64,000 bases of DNA, taken from Burkholderiales bacterium. Lineage in GTDB: Bacteria > Pseudomonadota > Gammaproteobacteria > Burkholderiales > SG8-41. The stretch is from positions 1 to 64,000 of the forward strand of contig JAHCAI010000014.1 of the NCBI GenBank assembly GCA_019634975.1. The letters are read 5' to 3'. Both the position numbers and the translations under genes were made by a program. Position 1 is the stretch's first letter; the number at the start of each line of letters is the position of its first letter. This document shows, piece after piece, positions 8,387 through 17,518 of this stretch. Below the pieces are notes generated by a model. It was not told the origin of the DNA, did no database searches, and worked only from the letters and a program-made list of their open reading frames with translations.

Positions 8387-9607
8387 GTGACTGATATTCA
8401 AGGCAAAACCGGCCGCAAGAAAATCCTGCTCGGAATCACCGGCGGTGTCGCCGCGTACAAGGCAGCGGAGCTGGTGCGCCGGCTCGGCGACCGCGGCATC
8501 GAGGTGCACGTGGTCATGACCGAGGCCGCCTGCGGCTTCATCACGCCGGCCACCCTGCAGGCGCTGTCCGGCCATCCCGTCTACACCGACATGTGGGACG
8601 GCCGCATAGCCAACGGCATGCCGCACATCGAACTGTCCCGCGACAAGGATGCCATCGTCGTCGCCCCGGCCACCGCCGACTTCATCGCCAAGTGCGTGCA
8701 CGGGCTCGCCGACGACCTGCTGTCGACGCTGTGCCTCGCCCGCGACTGCCCGCTGATCGTCGCCCCGGCAATGAACCGCCAGATGTGGGAACACCCGGCG
8801 ACGCAGCGCAATGTCGCCCAGCTCAGGCGCGACGGCGTCACCGTGCTGGGCCCGGACAGCGGCGACCAGGCCTGCGGCGAAACCGGCATGGGCCGCATGC
8901 TCGAAGCCGTTGAACTCGCCGAAGCGGTCAGCGCCTTCCTCGAACCGAAAATCCTCAAGGGCCGGCGCGTGCTGATGACCGCCGGCCCGACTTTCGAGCC
9001 GATCGACGCCGTGCGCGGCATCACCAACCGCAGCTCCGGCAAGATGGGCTACGCCATCGCGCGCGCCGCGATCGCCGCCGGTGCCGAGGTCACGCTGGTG
9101 TCGGGCCCGGTGAGCCTCGCTGCGCCGGTCGGCGCCGTGGTGCTACCGGTGCAGACTGCGAACGAGATGTTCGAGGCGGTGAAAAAACACGTGGCGAAGG
9201 CCGACATCTTCATCGGCGTCGCCGCGGTCGCCGATTACCGCAGTGCCGCGCCGCGCAGGCACAAGATCAAGAAGACCGAGGAAGAGCAGCTGCGCATCGA
9301 CCTCGTGCCCAACCCGGACATCCTCGGCTGGGTCGCGTCACGGCCGAAGCCGCCGTTCTGTGTCGGCTTCGCCGCCGAGAGCCGCAACCTCGACGCCTAT
9401 GCCGACGACAAGCGCCGGCGCAAGAAAGTGAAGCTGATGATCGCCAACCTCGCGCAGGACGCGATCGGCGCCGACGACAACGAGGTGTCGCTGCTCGATG
9501 ACCGGGGCACACATCGCCTGCCGCGCGCGCCGAAAGACCTCGTCGCGCAGCAGATCGTCTCGCATATTTCCGGGCTCCTCGGCCGCAACACCCGCAAACC
9601 CGGTTAA
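8387..9607 (+). CDS. coaBC: bifunctional phosphopantothenoylcysteine decarboxylase/phosphopantothenate-cysteine ligase
   Basis: Two consecutive steps of coenzyme A synthesis. The CoaC flavoprotein half has [20 protein letters not shown] at the start, the PAMNRQMW motif and the [10 protein letters not shown] loop with the catalytic Cys. The CoaB half has [20 protein letters not shown] and the [11 protein letters not shown] motif. GTG 8387 is chosen because GGAAAG sits 6 bases upstream and gives 406 residues, the normal length; an upstream in-frame start would add 39 unrelated residues. dut follows 77 bases later, a common pairing. Confidence 0.94.
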   Translation: MTDIQGKTGRKKILLGITGGVAAYKAAELVRRLGDRGIEVHVVMTEAACGFITPATLQALSGHPVYTDMWDGRIANGMPHIELSRDKDAIVVAPATADFIAKCVHGLADDLLSTLCLARDCPLIVAPAMNRQMWEHPATQRNVAQLRRDGVTVLGPDSGDQACGETGMGRMLEAVELAEAVSAFLEPKILKGRRVLMTAGPTFEPIDAVRGITNRSSGKMGYAIARAAIAAGAEVTLVSGPVSLAAPVGAVVLPVQTANEMFEAVKKHVAKADIFIGVAAVADYRSAAPRRHKIKKTEEEQLRIDLVPNPDILGWVASRPKPPFCVGFAAESRNLDAYADDKRRRKKVKLMIANLAQDAIGADDNEVSLLDDRGTHRLPRAPKDLVAQQIVSHISGLLGRNTRKPG

Positions 9608-9684
9608 TCCCGCGCCGCGGCTTGCACCTGCCTGCCGCCCGGCTCACTGCTTACCGTTCACGACTCGCCATTCACCCGCTGTCC

Positions 9685-10134
9685 ATGAAATCCATCGACG
9701 TCAAGATCCTCGACCCGCGGCTGCGCGACCAGCTGCCGCAGTACGCCACACCCGGCTCCGCCGGCCTCGACCTGCGCGCATGCCTCGAGGCGCCGCTGAC
9801 GCTGCAGCCGGGACAGACCGAACTCATTCCCGCCGGCATGGCGATCCATATCGCCGACCCCGGACTCGCCGCGATCATCCTGCCGCGCTCGGGCCTCGGC
9901 CACAAACACGGCATCGTGCTCGGCAACCTGGTCGGCCTGATCGACTCGGACTACCAGGGCCAGCTCTTTGTCTCGACCTGGAACCGCGGCAGTGCCGCCT
10001 TCACGATCAACCCGCTGGAACGCCTCGCGCAGCTGGTGGTCGTACCCGTGGTGCAGGTCGCCTTCAACATCGTCGACGACTTCGAGGCCTCGCACCGCGG
10101 CGCCGGCGGCTTCGGCAGCAGCGGCAGAACATAA
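9685..10134 (+). CDS. dut: dUTP diphosphatase
   Basis: Trimeric dUTPase of 149 residues that hydrolyses dUTP to dUMP and PPi, keeping uracil out of DNA and supplying dUMP for thymidylate. Conserved motifs are present: [10 protein letters not shown] (motif 1), [11 protein letters not shown] (motif 2), [11 protein letters not shown] (motif 3, catalytic Asp), [11 protein letters not shown] (motif 4) and [10 protein letters not shown] (motif 5, phosphate-binding tail). ATG 9685 gives the normal N-terminus [13 protein letters not shown]. Confidence 0.95.
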   Translation: MKSIDVKILDPRLRDQLPQYATPGSAGLDLRACLEAPLTLQPGQTELIPAGMAIHIADPGLAAIILPRSGLGHKHGIVLGNLVGLIDSDYQGQLFVSTWNRGSAAFTINPLERLAQLVVVPVVQVAFNIVDDFEASHRGAGGFGSSGRT

Positions 10135-10186
10135 CGATGAGTGCGGAGCGATGAATGATGAACACAAACCGGCCCGTGGTGCCTGA

Positions 10187-10588
10187 TTGAGCTCATCACT
10201 CATCACTCATCGTTCAGCGCTGGTGCTCTTCGCCCACGGCGCGCGCGACCCCGAATGGGCCGACCCCTTCCGCGCCGTCGCCGCGCGCGTCGCTGCCGAC
10301 CGCGGCGACCTCACCGTGAGACTGGCCTTCCTCGAATTCCAGGGACCGACACTGCCTGATGCGATCACCGGGCTTGTCAGCGCCGGACACCGCAGCATCC
10401 GCATCGCGCCGCTGTTCATGGCGCAGGGCGGCCATCTCAAGCACGATGTGCCGAAACTGCTCGCGGAAATCCGCAGCCGGCACCCGGACCTCGCCATCGA
10501 GTTGCTCCCCGCCATCGGCGACGTGCCCGAGCTGCGCGAGGCCATCGCCGGCTGGCTGACCCGCAGCATTCCCGGAGCCCGCGCATGA
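10187..10588 (+). CDS. CbiX/SirB-type sirohydrochlorin chelatase-like protein
   Basis: A 133-residue single-domain class II chelatase. ALVLFAHGARDPEWADPF carries the metal-binding His near the N-terminus, and IAPLFMAQGGHLKHDVPKLL carries the second His motif. Short CbiX proteins insert Co or Fe into sirohydrochlorin for cobalamin or siroheme synthesis; which metal cannot be told here. The start is uncertain: TTG 10187 gives the longest frame, but a start closer to ALVLF is possible because the 5' end lies in a TCATCACTCATC microrepeat. It overlaps the next gene by 4 bases. Confidence 0.8.
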   Translation: MSSSLITHRSALVLFAHGARDPEWADPFRAVAARVAADRGDLTVRLAFLEFQGPTLPDAITGLVSAGHRSIRIAPLFMAQGGHLKHDVPKLLAEIRSRHPDLAIELLPAIGDVPELREAIAGWLTRSIPGARA

Positions 10589-11016
10589 AACGCCTGCTGT
10601 TCATCCTGATGTTCTGCTTTGCCGGGGCGGCTGCGGCCGCGATGCCGCAGATCGAGCTCGCGATCGGCAAGCACCGCCTGACCGCGGAAGTCGCCAGCAC
10701 CGATCCCGAGCGCATGCAGGGCCTGATGCACCGGCGCATGCTGCCGGAAAACCGCGGCATGCTGTTCGTGTTCCGCGAAGTCGCCCATCACGGCATGTGG
10801 ATGATGAATACCTACATCCCCCTGTCTGTGGCCTTCGTCGACGAAGCCGGCATCATCGTCAACATCGAGGACATGCAGCCGCATACCCGCGACTCCCACA
10901 CCGCGAAAAAGCCCGTGCGCTATGCGCTGGAAATGAACCTCGGCTGGTTCCGCAAGCGCGGCATCGGGCCGGGCATGAAAATCGAAGGCCTCGAAAAAGC
11001 GCCGCCGCCGCGCTGA
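10585..11016 (+). CDS. DUF192 family exported protein
   Basis: A 143-residue protein with a signal peptide (MKRLLFILMFCFAGAAAAA, cleaved near residue 19). It matches DUF192: ERMQGLMHRRMLPENRGMLF, then HGMWMMNTYIPLSVAFVDE and VRYALEMNLGWFRKRGIGPG. The family is small, exported and of unknown function. ATG overlaps the CbiX stop (ATGA), so translation is probably coupled. A terminator follows 13 bases later. Confidence 0.88.
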   Translation: MKRLLFILMFCFAGAAAAAMPQIELAIGKHRLTAEVASTDPERMQGLMHRRMLPENRGMLFVFREVAHHGMWMMNTYIPLSVAFVDEAGIIVNIEDMQPHTRDSHTAKKPVRYALEMNLGWFRKRGIGPGMKIEGLEKAPPPR

Positions 11017-11027
11017 CAACAGGCGAA

Positions 11028-11056
11028 AAAAAGCCCGGCAGTGCCGGGCTTTCGTT
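11028..11056. terminator. bidirectional rho-independent terminator
   Basis: AAAGCCCGGC / GCCGGGCTTT with T-runs on both strands, between the convergent DUF192 and sodB genes. Confidence 0.85.
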
Positions 11057-11072
11057 TTCGGGCCGGCGTTTT

Positions 11073-11654
11073 TCAGCCGAAGTTCTTCGCCGCGAAATCC
11101 CAGTTGGCGAGGCTGTTGAGGAAAGTCTCGACGAATTTGGGACGCGCGTTGCGGTAGTCGATGTAGTAGGCGTGCTCCCACACGTCGATCGTCAGCAGTG
11201 CCTTGTCGGCAGTGGTCAGCACGGTGCCGGCGTTGGAGGTGTTGACGATGTCGACGCTGCCGTCGGCCTTTTTCACCAGCCAGGTCCAGCCGGAACCGAA
11301 GTTGCCGACCGCGCTCTTGGTGAAGGCCTCCCTGAAGGCGTCGAAGCTGCCCCACTTCTTGTCGATGGCCGCAGCCAGCGCGCCCGCGGGCTTGCCGCCG
11401 CCGTTCGGCTTCATGCTGTGCCAGAAGAAGGTGTGGTTCCAGACCTGGGCTGCATTGTTGAACACTCCGCCTGAGGATTTCCTGATGATGTCCTCGAGCG
11501 AGGCGTTCTCGAATTCGGTGCCCTTGATCAGGCCGTTGAGGTTGGTGACGTAGGCCTGGTGGTGCTTGCCGTAGTGGAACTCGAAGGTCTCCTTCGAGAC
11601 GTGCGGCGCCAGCGCGTCCATGGCATACGGCAGTTTCGGCAGTTCGTGTTGCAT
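11073..11654 (-). CDS. sodB: superoxide dismutase, Fe type
   Basis: Cytoplasmic Fe/Mn superoxide dismutase, 193 residues, converting superoxide to hydrogen peroxide and oxygen. The metal ligands are visible: His in [14 protein letters not shown], His in [14 protein letters not shown], and Asp and His in [14 protein letters not shown]. The [11 protein letters not shown] segment and overall length are those of the iron-dependent SodB form. Monocistronic, with a shared terminator downstream. Confidence 0.94.
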   Translation of the reverse strand: MQHELPKLPYAMDALAPHVSKETFEFHYGKHHQAYVTNLNGLIKGTEFENASLEDIIRKSSGGVFNNAAQVWNHTFFWHSMKPNGGGKPAGALAAAIDKKWGSFDAFREAFTKSAVGNFGSGWTWLVKKADGSVDIVNTSNAGTVLTTADKALLTIDVWEHAYYIDYRNARPKFVETFLNSLANWDFAAKNFG

Positions 11655-11812
11655 GCGGTTTCCTCTCGGGTTGTCGCTGGAAACCCGAGATGATAAGGGA
11701 GCAGGCGCGGATGCGCCAAGAGCGGCGGCAATAACCGGCTTTGCAGTGCGGACTTTGCCGCTGCGGCGCCCGTTGCGGGACGGACGACCGGGCGCCCCGG
11801 CCGCGGCCCGCC

Positions 11813-12397
11813 CTACAGCGGGATGTTCTGCTGGGCGACCATGCAGAACAGCATCGGTATTGACAGCATGGTATTGAAGCGCGAGGTCAGCATCGCGATC
11901 CGCGCCGCCTTAGCCTTGGCACCGGCGTCCGCCTCGACGAGGCCCAGCGCCTTCTTCTGGTTTGGCCAGATGATGAACCAGACGTTGAACGCCATGATCA
12001 GCGCGAGCCACATCCCGACGCCGATGTAGACATGGCCCTCGCCCAGGGTCAGCGCGCTGCCGAGGTAGCGGTACTTGCCGGCGAGGGCGATGCCGGTCAC
12101 CACCGTGGCCAGCGCCGACCAGCGGAACCAGAACAGTGCCGCCGGCGCGATCACCTTGCCGATGGCCGGTTTCTGCTCGTCCGGGATCTTCGGCATCGAC
12201 GGCATCTGCACGAAGTTGAAGTAGTACAGGATGCCCACCCACATCACGCCGCAAAGCACGTGCAGCCAGCGGAAGACGAAGGCCCACCATGAGGCATCAC
12301 CCATGCGCGCACCGGCGCCGGTGGCAATGATCAACAGCACGAGGATCGCGAATCCGGCGAACACCGTGCGGCCCAGCGACTGGAATATGGCACCCAT
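11813..12397 (-). CDS. PuuD-like urate hydroxylase membrane-domain protein
   Basis: A 194-residue integral membrane protein with four to five hydrophobic helices. [40 protein letters not shown] and [19 protein letters not shown] are typical of the membrane domain of PuuD-type urate oxidase proteins, where histidines and an NxxFxIWPNQ segment recur. The cytochrome c domain of full PuuD is absent, so uricase activity cannot be claimed. A ~150-base spacer separates it from sodB. Confidence 0.65.
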   Translation of the reverse strand: MGAIFQSLGRTVFAGFAILVLLIIATGAGARMGDASWWAFVFRWLHVLCGVMWVGILYYFNFVQMPSMPKIPDEQKPAIGKVIAPAALFWFRWSALATVVTGIALAGKYRYLGSALTLGEGHVYIGVGMWLALIMAFNVWFIIWPNQKKALGLVEADAGAKAKAARIAMLTSRFNTMLSIPMLFCMVAQQNIPL

Positions 12398-12530
12398 GCG
12401 TATGCTCCTCCGCGGTCGGATTTATTGTCGCGGACGCATCGGGCGTCCACCGGAGGCAGTCTAGCACGGGGGCCCCGCATGCCCTGCGGAGCCGGGCGGC
12501 GGCCGCGGGGACCGCGAACGGAAATCGCGG

Positions 12531-13499
12531 TCAGGCCGCCGCGAGGCTGCCGGTCTCGACCGCGGCGATCGCCTTGGCCTGGTTGATGTCCTGCGCGTAA
12601 CCGCTGCCGTAGAGACAGCAGGCGATCTGGTTGGCGACGGGCGCCGGCATCGGGATGCGCCCCTCGAGCACGGCTGCGATCCAGCGCGCGGTGGCCTTGG
12701 GATCATGCGCATCCGGCAGCGGATGCGCGCAGCGCGGCGTGACCTCGGCCTCGAACAAGGTGCGTGCCGCACCGTCGCGCACGAGTTCGATGCAGGGCCG
12801 GCACTGCGCATCGACCACCGGATCGCCGTCGCGGGTCTCGAACAGCAACGCGGTCCTTCCCGAATCACAGAGCAGCGACAACAGCACGGCGCGCTCCTGC
12901 GCGTGTTCCGCGGGCAGCAGCTGCAGCGCGGCGCCGGCGAAGGGGTCCGCCAGCCGCGCCAGCATCCGCGCCAGCGCGCCGCCGCCGAGCCGCACCCGCA
13001 GCGCCATCAGGTCGGCCAGCGCCGGCGCCAGCGCGCCGGTGGGCACGAAAGCCAGCTGCCCCGCCTGCAATTGCTGCTGCGCCTGCGCGAGGCTTGCGCA
13101 GGGCATGATGCCCATTTCGCGCAGCACATAGGCCGCTGCCACGCCGCGCTCGCCGCTGAGCATGCCGTGCATCAGCACCGGTATGCCCATGCGCTGCAGG
13201 CTCAGCGCCAACAGCGGCAGCAGATTGGGCTGCTCGCGCAGGCCGCTGTAGCTGGGCATCAGCACCGGACGCCACTGTGTGTCCGGCGGCGACAGCTGGA
13301 ACACCCGCGTCGACAGCGCGGCCAGCACGCCGGCGAGTTCCTGCGCCGTCAGCCGCCGCTGTTCGATCAGGGCCAGCAGTGCTCCCAGCTCGAGATCCGG
13401 CACGCCGCCGTCAAACACCGCCGCAAAAAGGGTTTCCGCCTCGCCTTCCGTCAGCACCTGGCCTGCCGCCAGATCGTCAATCACATGCGCCCACGTCAT
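12531..13499 (-). CDS. ybiB: YbiB-like DNA-binding protein (TrpD2 family)
   Basis: A 322-residue protein of the anthranilate phosphoribosyltransferase fold: a small N-terminal helical domain (HVIDDLAAGQVLTEGEAETL) and a large domain with the PVLMHGMLSGERGV segment where TrpD binds PRPP. E. coli YbiB has this fold, lacks TrpD activity and binds nucleic acid, and this protein matches it in length. ATG 13499 is chosen because residues upstream in the frame are low-quality and not family-like. RBS GGAGAG precedes it. Confidence 0.75.
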   Translation of the reverse strand: MTWAHVIDDLAAGQVLTEGEAETLFAAVFDGGVPDLELGALLALIEQRRLTAQELAGVLAALSTRVFQLSPPDTQWRPVLMPSYSGLREQPNLLPLLALSLQRMGIPVLMHGMLSGERGVAAAYVLREMGIMPCASLAQAQQQLQAGQLAFVPTGALAPALADLMALRVRLGGGALARMLARLADPFAGAALQLLPAEHAQERAVLLSLLCDSGRTALLFETRDGDPVVDAQCRPCIELVRDGAARTLFEAEVTPRCAHPLPDAHDPKATARWIAAVLEGRIPMPAPVANQIACCLYGSGYAQDINQAKAIAAVETGSLAAA

Positions 13500-13699
13500 G
13501 CCGCTCTCCTCCGGACTGAACACCGTTGGTCTGTGTCCTTGCCCTGAGCAACCCCCGTGCCATGTGCCGGAAACGCACCGCCTCCCCGAACATCGCCGAA
13601 AAAACCGGTGCCGGATGCCACGTCCCGGTGCGGGCGTCGACTGAATCGCTTTATTTTGGTGCCTGCGCCCCGTGATGTTGCGGCGCAAAATCACCGAGC

Positions 13700-14476
13700 T
13701 CAGCGCGCGGGTTTGCGGGTCAGGGGCACGAAGCGCACATCCAGCACGCGACGCTGCGAAACCTTGCCGCGCGCATCCTTCTCGACCAGGGTCAGCACCT
13801 GCGCGCCGCCGCGTTCGCCCAAGGGAATCACCAGCCGGCCACCGGGCTTCAGCTGTTCGACCAGCGGTTGCGGCAGGTACGGCGCCGCGGCCGTGACCAT
13901 GATGGCGTCGAAAGGCGCCTGCTCGGGCCAGCCGGCGTAACCGTCGCCGATGCGCGGATGCACGTTCCAGTAGCCCGCCGCCAGCAGGGCCTGGGCGGCA
14001 GTGCGCCCCAGCGGCTCGACGATCTCGATGGTGTAGACCGCGCGCACCAACTCGGCCAGCACCGCGGCCTGATAGCCCGAGCCCGTGCCGACCTCAAGCA
14101 CACGGTGATCGGGCTGCAGGTTCAGCAGATCGGTCATCAGCGCGACGATGAAGGGCTGCGAGATCGTCTGCTCGTGGCCGATCGGCTGCGCATGGTTTTC
14201 GTAGGCCTGGGCGGCGCGCGCCGCCGGCATGTAGCGGTGGCGCTCGACCTTGCGCAGTGCCGCCAGCACCCGTGCATCAAGCACCGGCCGGTCGGTGGCC
14301 TGGGCGGTGTCGCGCGCCATCTGCTCGACCTCCGCGATCATCCGCGCGCGGCGCGCATCCAGGCTGTCGGCTGCCTCGGCGGTCATGTCCGCTCCCCACA
14401 GCAGGCAGGCCGCGCACAGCGCCCGGGCGCAGGCCGCGCGGAACTGCACTGCCGATGCAGAAATAAAAAAGGGCAT
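13700..14476 (-). CDS. pcm: protein-L-isoaspartate O-methyltransferase with N-terminal export signal
   Basis: SAM-dependent repair enzyme that methylates isoaspartyl residues in damaged proteins. The catalytic domain is complete: AYENHAQPIGHEQTISQPFI, the SAM motif VLEVGTGSGYQAAVLAELV, and DAIMVTAAAPYLP followed by LKPGGRLVIPLG. Before it there is a 40-residue extension with a hydrophobic core (ALCAACLLWGADM) that looks like a signal peptide. The ATG at 14476 lies inside the terminator hairpin of the upstream psiF gene, so a later start (for example at MTAEAADS) is possible and would remove the signal. Confidence 0.85.
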   Translation of the reverse strand: MPFFISASAVQFRAACARALCAACLLWGADMTAEAADSLDARRARMIAEVEQMARDTAQATDRPVLDARVLAALRKVERHRYMPAARAAQAYENHAQPIGHEQTISQPFIVALMTDLLNLQPDHRVLEVGTGSGYQAAVLAELVRAVYTIEIVEPLGRTAAQALLAAGYWNVHPRIGDGYAGWPEQAPFDAIMVTAAAPYLPQPLVEQLKPGGRLVIPLGERGGAQVLTLVEKDARGKVSQRRVLDVRFVPLTRKPAR

Positions 14477-14494
14477 ACCGTTTCCAGTATGCCC
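14461..14494 (-). terminator. terminator of psiF overlapping the pcm start codon
   Basis: On the minus strand GGGCATAC / GTATGCCC pairs around an 8-base loop and is followed by TTTTTTATTT. The second stem arm contains the ATG proposed for pcm. Confidence 0.75.
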
Positions 14495-14552
14495 CTGCCG
14501 CGCCCGCCGCCGCAATGCGGCCGCGGAGTCGCGGGTGTCAGTGTCCCGGCGA

Positions 14553-14921
14553 TCAGCCCTTCAGGCATTCGCTCATGAACTTCTTGCGCTCGTCGCCCGC
14601 CTTGCCCTTGGCCTGGGCGCTGCAGTCGCGCATCCGGTCCTGCTGCTTTTTCTGAGCGGCAGTGGGTTCCTTGCCGGAGGGCGCCTCGCCCTTCAGGCAG
14701 CTGCTCATGAACTTCTTGCGCTCATCGCCGGACTTGCCCTCGGCCTTGGCATTGCAGTCCTGCATCCGCGCCTGCTGGCGTTTCTGGGCTTCGCTGGGTT
14801 CCTTCTTCGCCTGCTCGGCCTTTTTCTCGGCGGCCGGCGCACCCTTCTTCGCCTCGCCCTGCTGGGCGTGCACGGTCACCGCAAACAAGGCGCACACGGC
14901 GGCTACGATCAGCTGTTTCAT
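14553..14921 (-). CDS. PsiF repeat family exported protein
   Basis: A 122-residue exported protein: signal peptide MKQLIVAAVCALFAVTVHA, a Lys/Ala/Glu-rich linker, then two PsiF repeats. The first is QQARMQDCNAKAEGKSGDER ending KFMSSCLKG, and the second QQDRMRDCSAQAKGKAGDER ending KFMSECLKG, each with a Cys pair. In E. coli psiF is phosphate-starvation-induced; function is unknown. An AT-rich repeat copy lies directly upstream of the start. Confidence 0.85.
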   Translation of the reverse strand: MKQLIVAAVCALFAVTVHAQQGEAKKGAPAAEKKAEQAKKEPSEAQKRQQARMQDCNAKAEGKSGDERKKFMSSCLKGEAPSGKEPTAAQKKQQDRMRDCSAQAKGKAGDERKKFMSECLKG

Positions 14922-14931
14922 GGTTCCTCCC

Positions 14932-14969
14932 GAAAATAAAAAATATTCAATATAAACAATGATTTATCG
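14932..14969 (+). repeat. AT-rich dispersed element, degenerate copy g
   Basis: AAAAATATTCAATATAAACA followed by ATGATTTAT resembles the AATATxxAATAxAAxCAAATACTTAT consensus, upstream of psiF on the opposite strand. Confidence 0.4.
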
Positions 14970-15024
14970 ATGTTCCGCCGCGCGGATGCGCGACGTCGAC
15001 CCGATGCCGGAATTAACGCGGCCG

Positions 15025-16044
15025 CTACCGGCCGGGATGACGGAGCGCGAATGCCTCAGCCAGCAGCTCGTAGGAACGCAGCCGTGAATCGTAATCACCG
15101 GTGATGGTGATCACCATCAATTCGTCTGCCTCAAACTGGGACTGGATTTCCAGCAGTCGCTGTTTGACGACATCGGGTGTGCCCAGCACGACGCGGCGGC
15201 GGTGGTGCTCGATGCGCTGGCGATCGACGTCGGTATAGGGATAACGCTCGGCCTCCTCCAGCGTCGGCACCGGCGCATTGACGCCGTAATCCATGTTGAG
15301 CCGCCGCAGATTCACGCTCTGCGACAGGCGCTCGGCCTCGGCCTGGGTCTCGGCGCAGATCACGAACACGCAGACCAGCGCCTGCGGCCGAGGCTCGCGC
15401 GGCGAGGGCTGGTAACGCCGCCTGAAATCGCGCATCACGACATCGCCGCCGCGCGCGCTGATGAAATGGGCAAAAGCAAAACGCAGCCCGAGCTGCGCCG
15501 CCAGCGCACCGCTGTAATCCGAGGAGCCGAGCAGCCAGATCTGCGGGCTGGTTTCACCCGCCGGCTGCGCCTTCACCTGTGCGAAGGGATGCCCTTTCGG
15601 CAGGTCATCGTCGAGGTAGGCCGCGAGGTACTGCACCTGCTCCGGAAAATCGTCGGCAGAAGGGTAGCGGCCCTGCCCCATCGCCATCGCGGTGGCCTGG
15701 TCGCCACCGGGCGCGCGGCCGATGCCAAGGTCGATGCGGCCCGGGAACAGCGCCTCGAGCATGCGGAACTGCTCGGCGATTTTCAGCGGGCTGTAGTACG
15801 GCAGCAGCACGCCGCCGGTGCCGACGCGTATGATCGAAGTCGCCGCCGCCAGCCGCGTCACCAGGATTTCGGGGCAGGGATCGGCAAGCGCCATGATCGA
15901 ATGGTGTTCCGCGCACCAGTAGCGGTAAAAGCCGAGTTTCTCGGCCGCCTGCACAAGGCGGATGGTCTGCTGTATCGCCTGCTGAGGCGTATGGCCGCTG
16001 ATGACGGGGGACTGGTCGAGTACGCTGAGTCTGATCGGGTTCAT
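15025..16044 (-). CDS. LLM-class flavin-dependent oxidoreductase (luciferase-like)
   Basis: A 339-residue bacterial-luciferase-like TIM-barrel monooxygenase of the single-chain LuxA-type group. The start RLSVLDQSPVISGHTP, the RYWCAEHHSI segment (flavin-site His) and the RVGTGGVLLPYYSPLKIAEQ and GRIDLGIGRAPGG strands are the family signatures. Substrate is unknown. ATG 16044 matches the usual N-terminus; the in-frame sequence upstream belongs to the preceding channel gene in another frame. Confidence 0.88.
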   Translation of the reverse strand: MNPIRLSVLDQSPVISGHTPQQAIQQTIRLVQAAEKLGFYRYWCAEHHSIMALADPCPEILVTRLAAATSIIRVGTGGVLLPYYSPLKIAEQFRMLEALFPGRIDLGIGRAPGGDQATAMAMGQGRYPSADDFPEQVQYLAAYLDDDLPKGHPFAQVKAQPAGETSPQIWLLGSSDYSGALAAQLGLRFAFAHFISARGGDVVMRDFRRRYQPSPREPRPQALVCVFVICAETQAEAERLSQSVNLRRLNMDYGVNAPVPTLEEAERYPYTDVDRQRIEHHRRRVVLGTPDVVKQRLLEIQSQFEADELMVITITGDYDSRLRSYELLAEAFALRHPGR

Positions 16045-16087
16045 CCGGAGTTCCGCAGGAGTATGCGGCCCCGGACAACCCTGAACA

Positions 16088-17374
16088 TCAGGCTGCTGCG
16101 CCGGCGGCCGGCCGCCGGTCCGGCGACTGCAGCATTCTAGCCGCATCACCCAGACCGCGGATGTCCGCACCGCCGGGCTCCTGGTAGATGCGCAGCCCGA
16201 ACTCCGGAATGATCGCCAGCAGGTGATCGAAGATGTCCGACTGGATCGCCTCGTACTCGCCCCAGGCCGTGGTGTTGGTGAAGCAGTAGATCTCCAGCGG
16301 CAGGCCGGTGGGGCCGGGGGCACGCTGGCGCACCAGCAGTGTCATCTCCTGGTGGATGCCGGGATGGCTGCGCAGGTAACGCTCGACATAGGCGCGGAAA
16401 GTGCCGATGTTGGTCAGCCGCCGCGCGTTGACCGGATCGCGGCCCTGGGCCTCCAGCTTCGCGTTCCATTCGCCGATCTCGCGCTCCTTGTCCGCGAGGT
16501 ACTCGCGCAGCAGCGCGAAGCGGTGCAGCCGCTCGCGTTCGGCGCCGCTGAAAAAGCGCACGCTGTTCTGGTCGATCAGCAGCGAGCGCTGGATGCGGCG
16601 GCCGCCGGACTCGCTCATGCCGCGCCAGTTCTTGAAGGACTCGGTGATCAGGCGCTTGGTCGGGATCGTGGTGATGGTCTTGTCCCAGTTCTGCACCTTC
16701 ACCGTGTGCAGCGCGATGTCGATCACGTCGCCGTCGGCATTCAACTGCGGCATCTCGATCCAGTCGCCGACACGCACCATGTCGTTCGAGGAAATCTGCA
16801 CGCTCGCCACCAGCGACAGCAGCGTGTCCTGGAACACCAGCATCAGCACCGCGGCCATCGCGCCGAGCCCGGACAGCAGGATCAGCGGCGAGCGGTCGAT
16901 CAGCGCCGCGATGATCAGGATCGCCGCAACGGCATAGATCACGATCTTCACCACCTGCAGGTAACCCTTGATCGGCTTGCTCGCGGCATCCGGACGCCGG
17001 CGGTAGAGGTCGTTGGCGACGTCCAGCGCCGCACCGACGGCCAGCGCCAGCGTCAGCACGATGAAAGCGCCGCAGACGTTCTGCACCACGGTCACCAGCG
17101 CCGCCGGCAGGTCCGGAATCATCGTCACGCCCGCGGACAGCACCAGCGCCGGCACCACATTGGCGAGGCGACGGATCACGCCGTGCCGCGACAGGTCGGT
17201 GTTGCGTCCCACCGGCGTCGCGCGCAGCAGGCGGTACGCGCCGCGCACGAGTATGCGCTTGGCGATCCAGTTCGACAGCCAGGCCGCGGCCAGCAGCAGC
17301 GACAGCGCGACCAGCAGGTAGGCGCGCGGATAATCGTTCAACAAAACAGAAAGCTGTTCGAAACCGTCAGTCAC
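16088..17374 (-). CDS. YbdG-like mechanosensitive channel protein
   Basis: A 428-residue membrane protein of the MscS superfamily, YbdG/MscM subgroup: five N-terminal hydrophobic helices, a pore-region helix (LSGLGAMAAVLMLVFQDTLL, about residues 165-185), the beta domain with VRVGDWIEMPQLNADGDVID and the subgroup signature VQNWDKTITTIPTKRLI. It also carries the long C-terminal insertion typical of YbdG. Role: small-conductance osmotic sensing. Distinct from the shorter MscS-family protein at 4.1 kb. Confidence 0.85.
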   Translation of the reverse strand: MTDGFEQLSVLLNDYPRAYLLVALSLLLAAAWLSNWIAKRILVRGAYRLLRATPVGRNTDLSRHGVIRRLANVVPALVLSAGVTMIPDLPAALVTVVQNVCGAFIVLTLALAVGAALDVANDLYRRRPDAASKPIKGYLQVVKIVIYAVAAILIIAALIDRSPLILLSGLGAMAAVLMLVFQDTLLSLVASVQISSNDMVRVGDWIEMPQLNADGDVIDIALHTVKVQNWDKTITTIPTKRLITESFKNWRGMSESGGRRIQRSLLIDQNSVRFFSGAERERLHRFALLREYLADKEREIGEWNAKLEAQGRDPVNARRLTNIGTFRAYVERYLRSHPGIHQEMTLLVRQRAPGPTGLPLEIYCFTNTTAWGEYEAIQSDIFDHLLAIIPEFGLRIYQEPGGADIRGLGDAARMLQSPDRRPAAGAAA

Positions 17375-17480
17375 GGTCTGTTCTCCTCGTTCCGGATTGC
17401 GGCCCGTCCTTGCGGACCCTTGAATGACGCGCGCATGCGCGCCGGCGCGGAGAGCGCCTCCCGTTAAAAGAGACAGGGAT

Positions 17481-17506
17481 ATCCGCGGGAGGTTCCCGCG
17501 GATTTT
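17481..17506. terminator. perfect 10-bp hairpin with short T-run
   Basis: ATCCGCGGGA / TCCCGCGGAT around GGT, then TTTT on the plus strand. There is no plus-strand gene upstream, so it may belong to the adjacent repeat rather than terminate a transcript. Confidence 0.4.
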
Positions 17507-17518
17507 CAGTCGATAAAG

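Noticed and set aside
10190..10214. CRISPR-like short repeat array (TCATCACTCATCACTCATCG)
   Set aside because: Units of about 8 bases without spacers and without cas genes; a microrepeat only.
17481..17506. Terminator of the histone-deacetylase-like gene
   Set aside because: The T-run is on the plus strand, while that gene is on the minus strand; kept only as a hairpin of unknown role.
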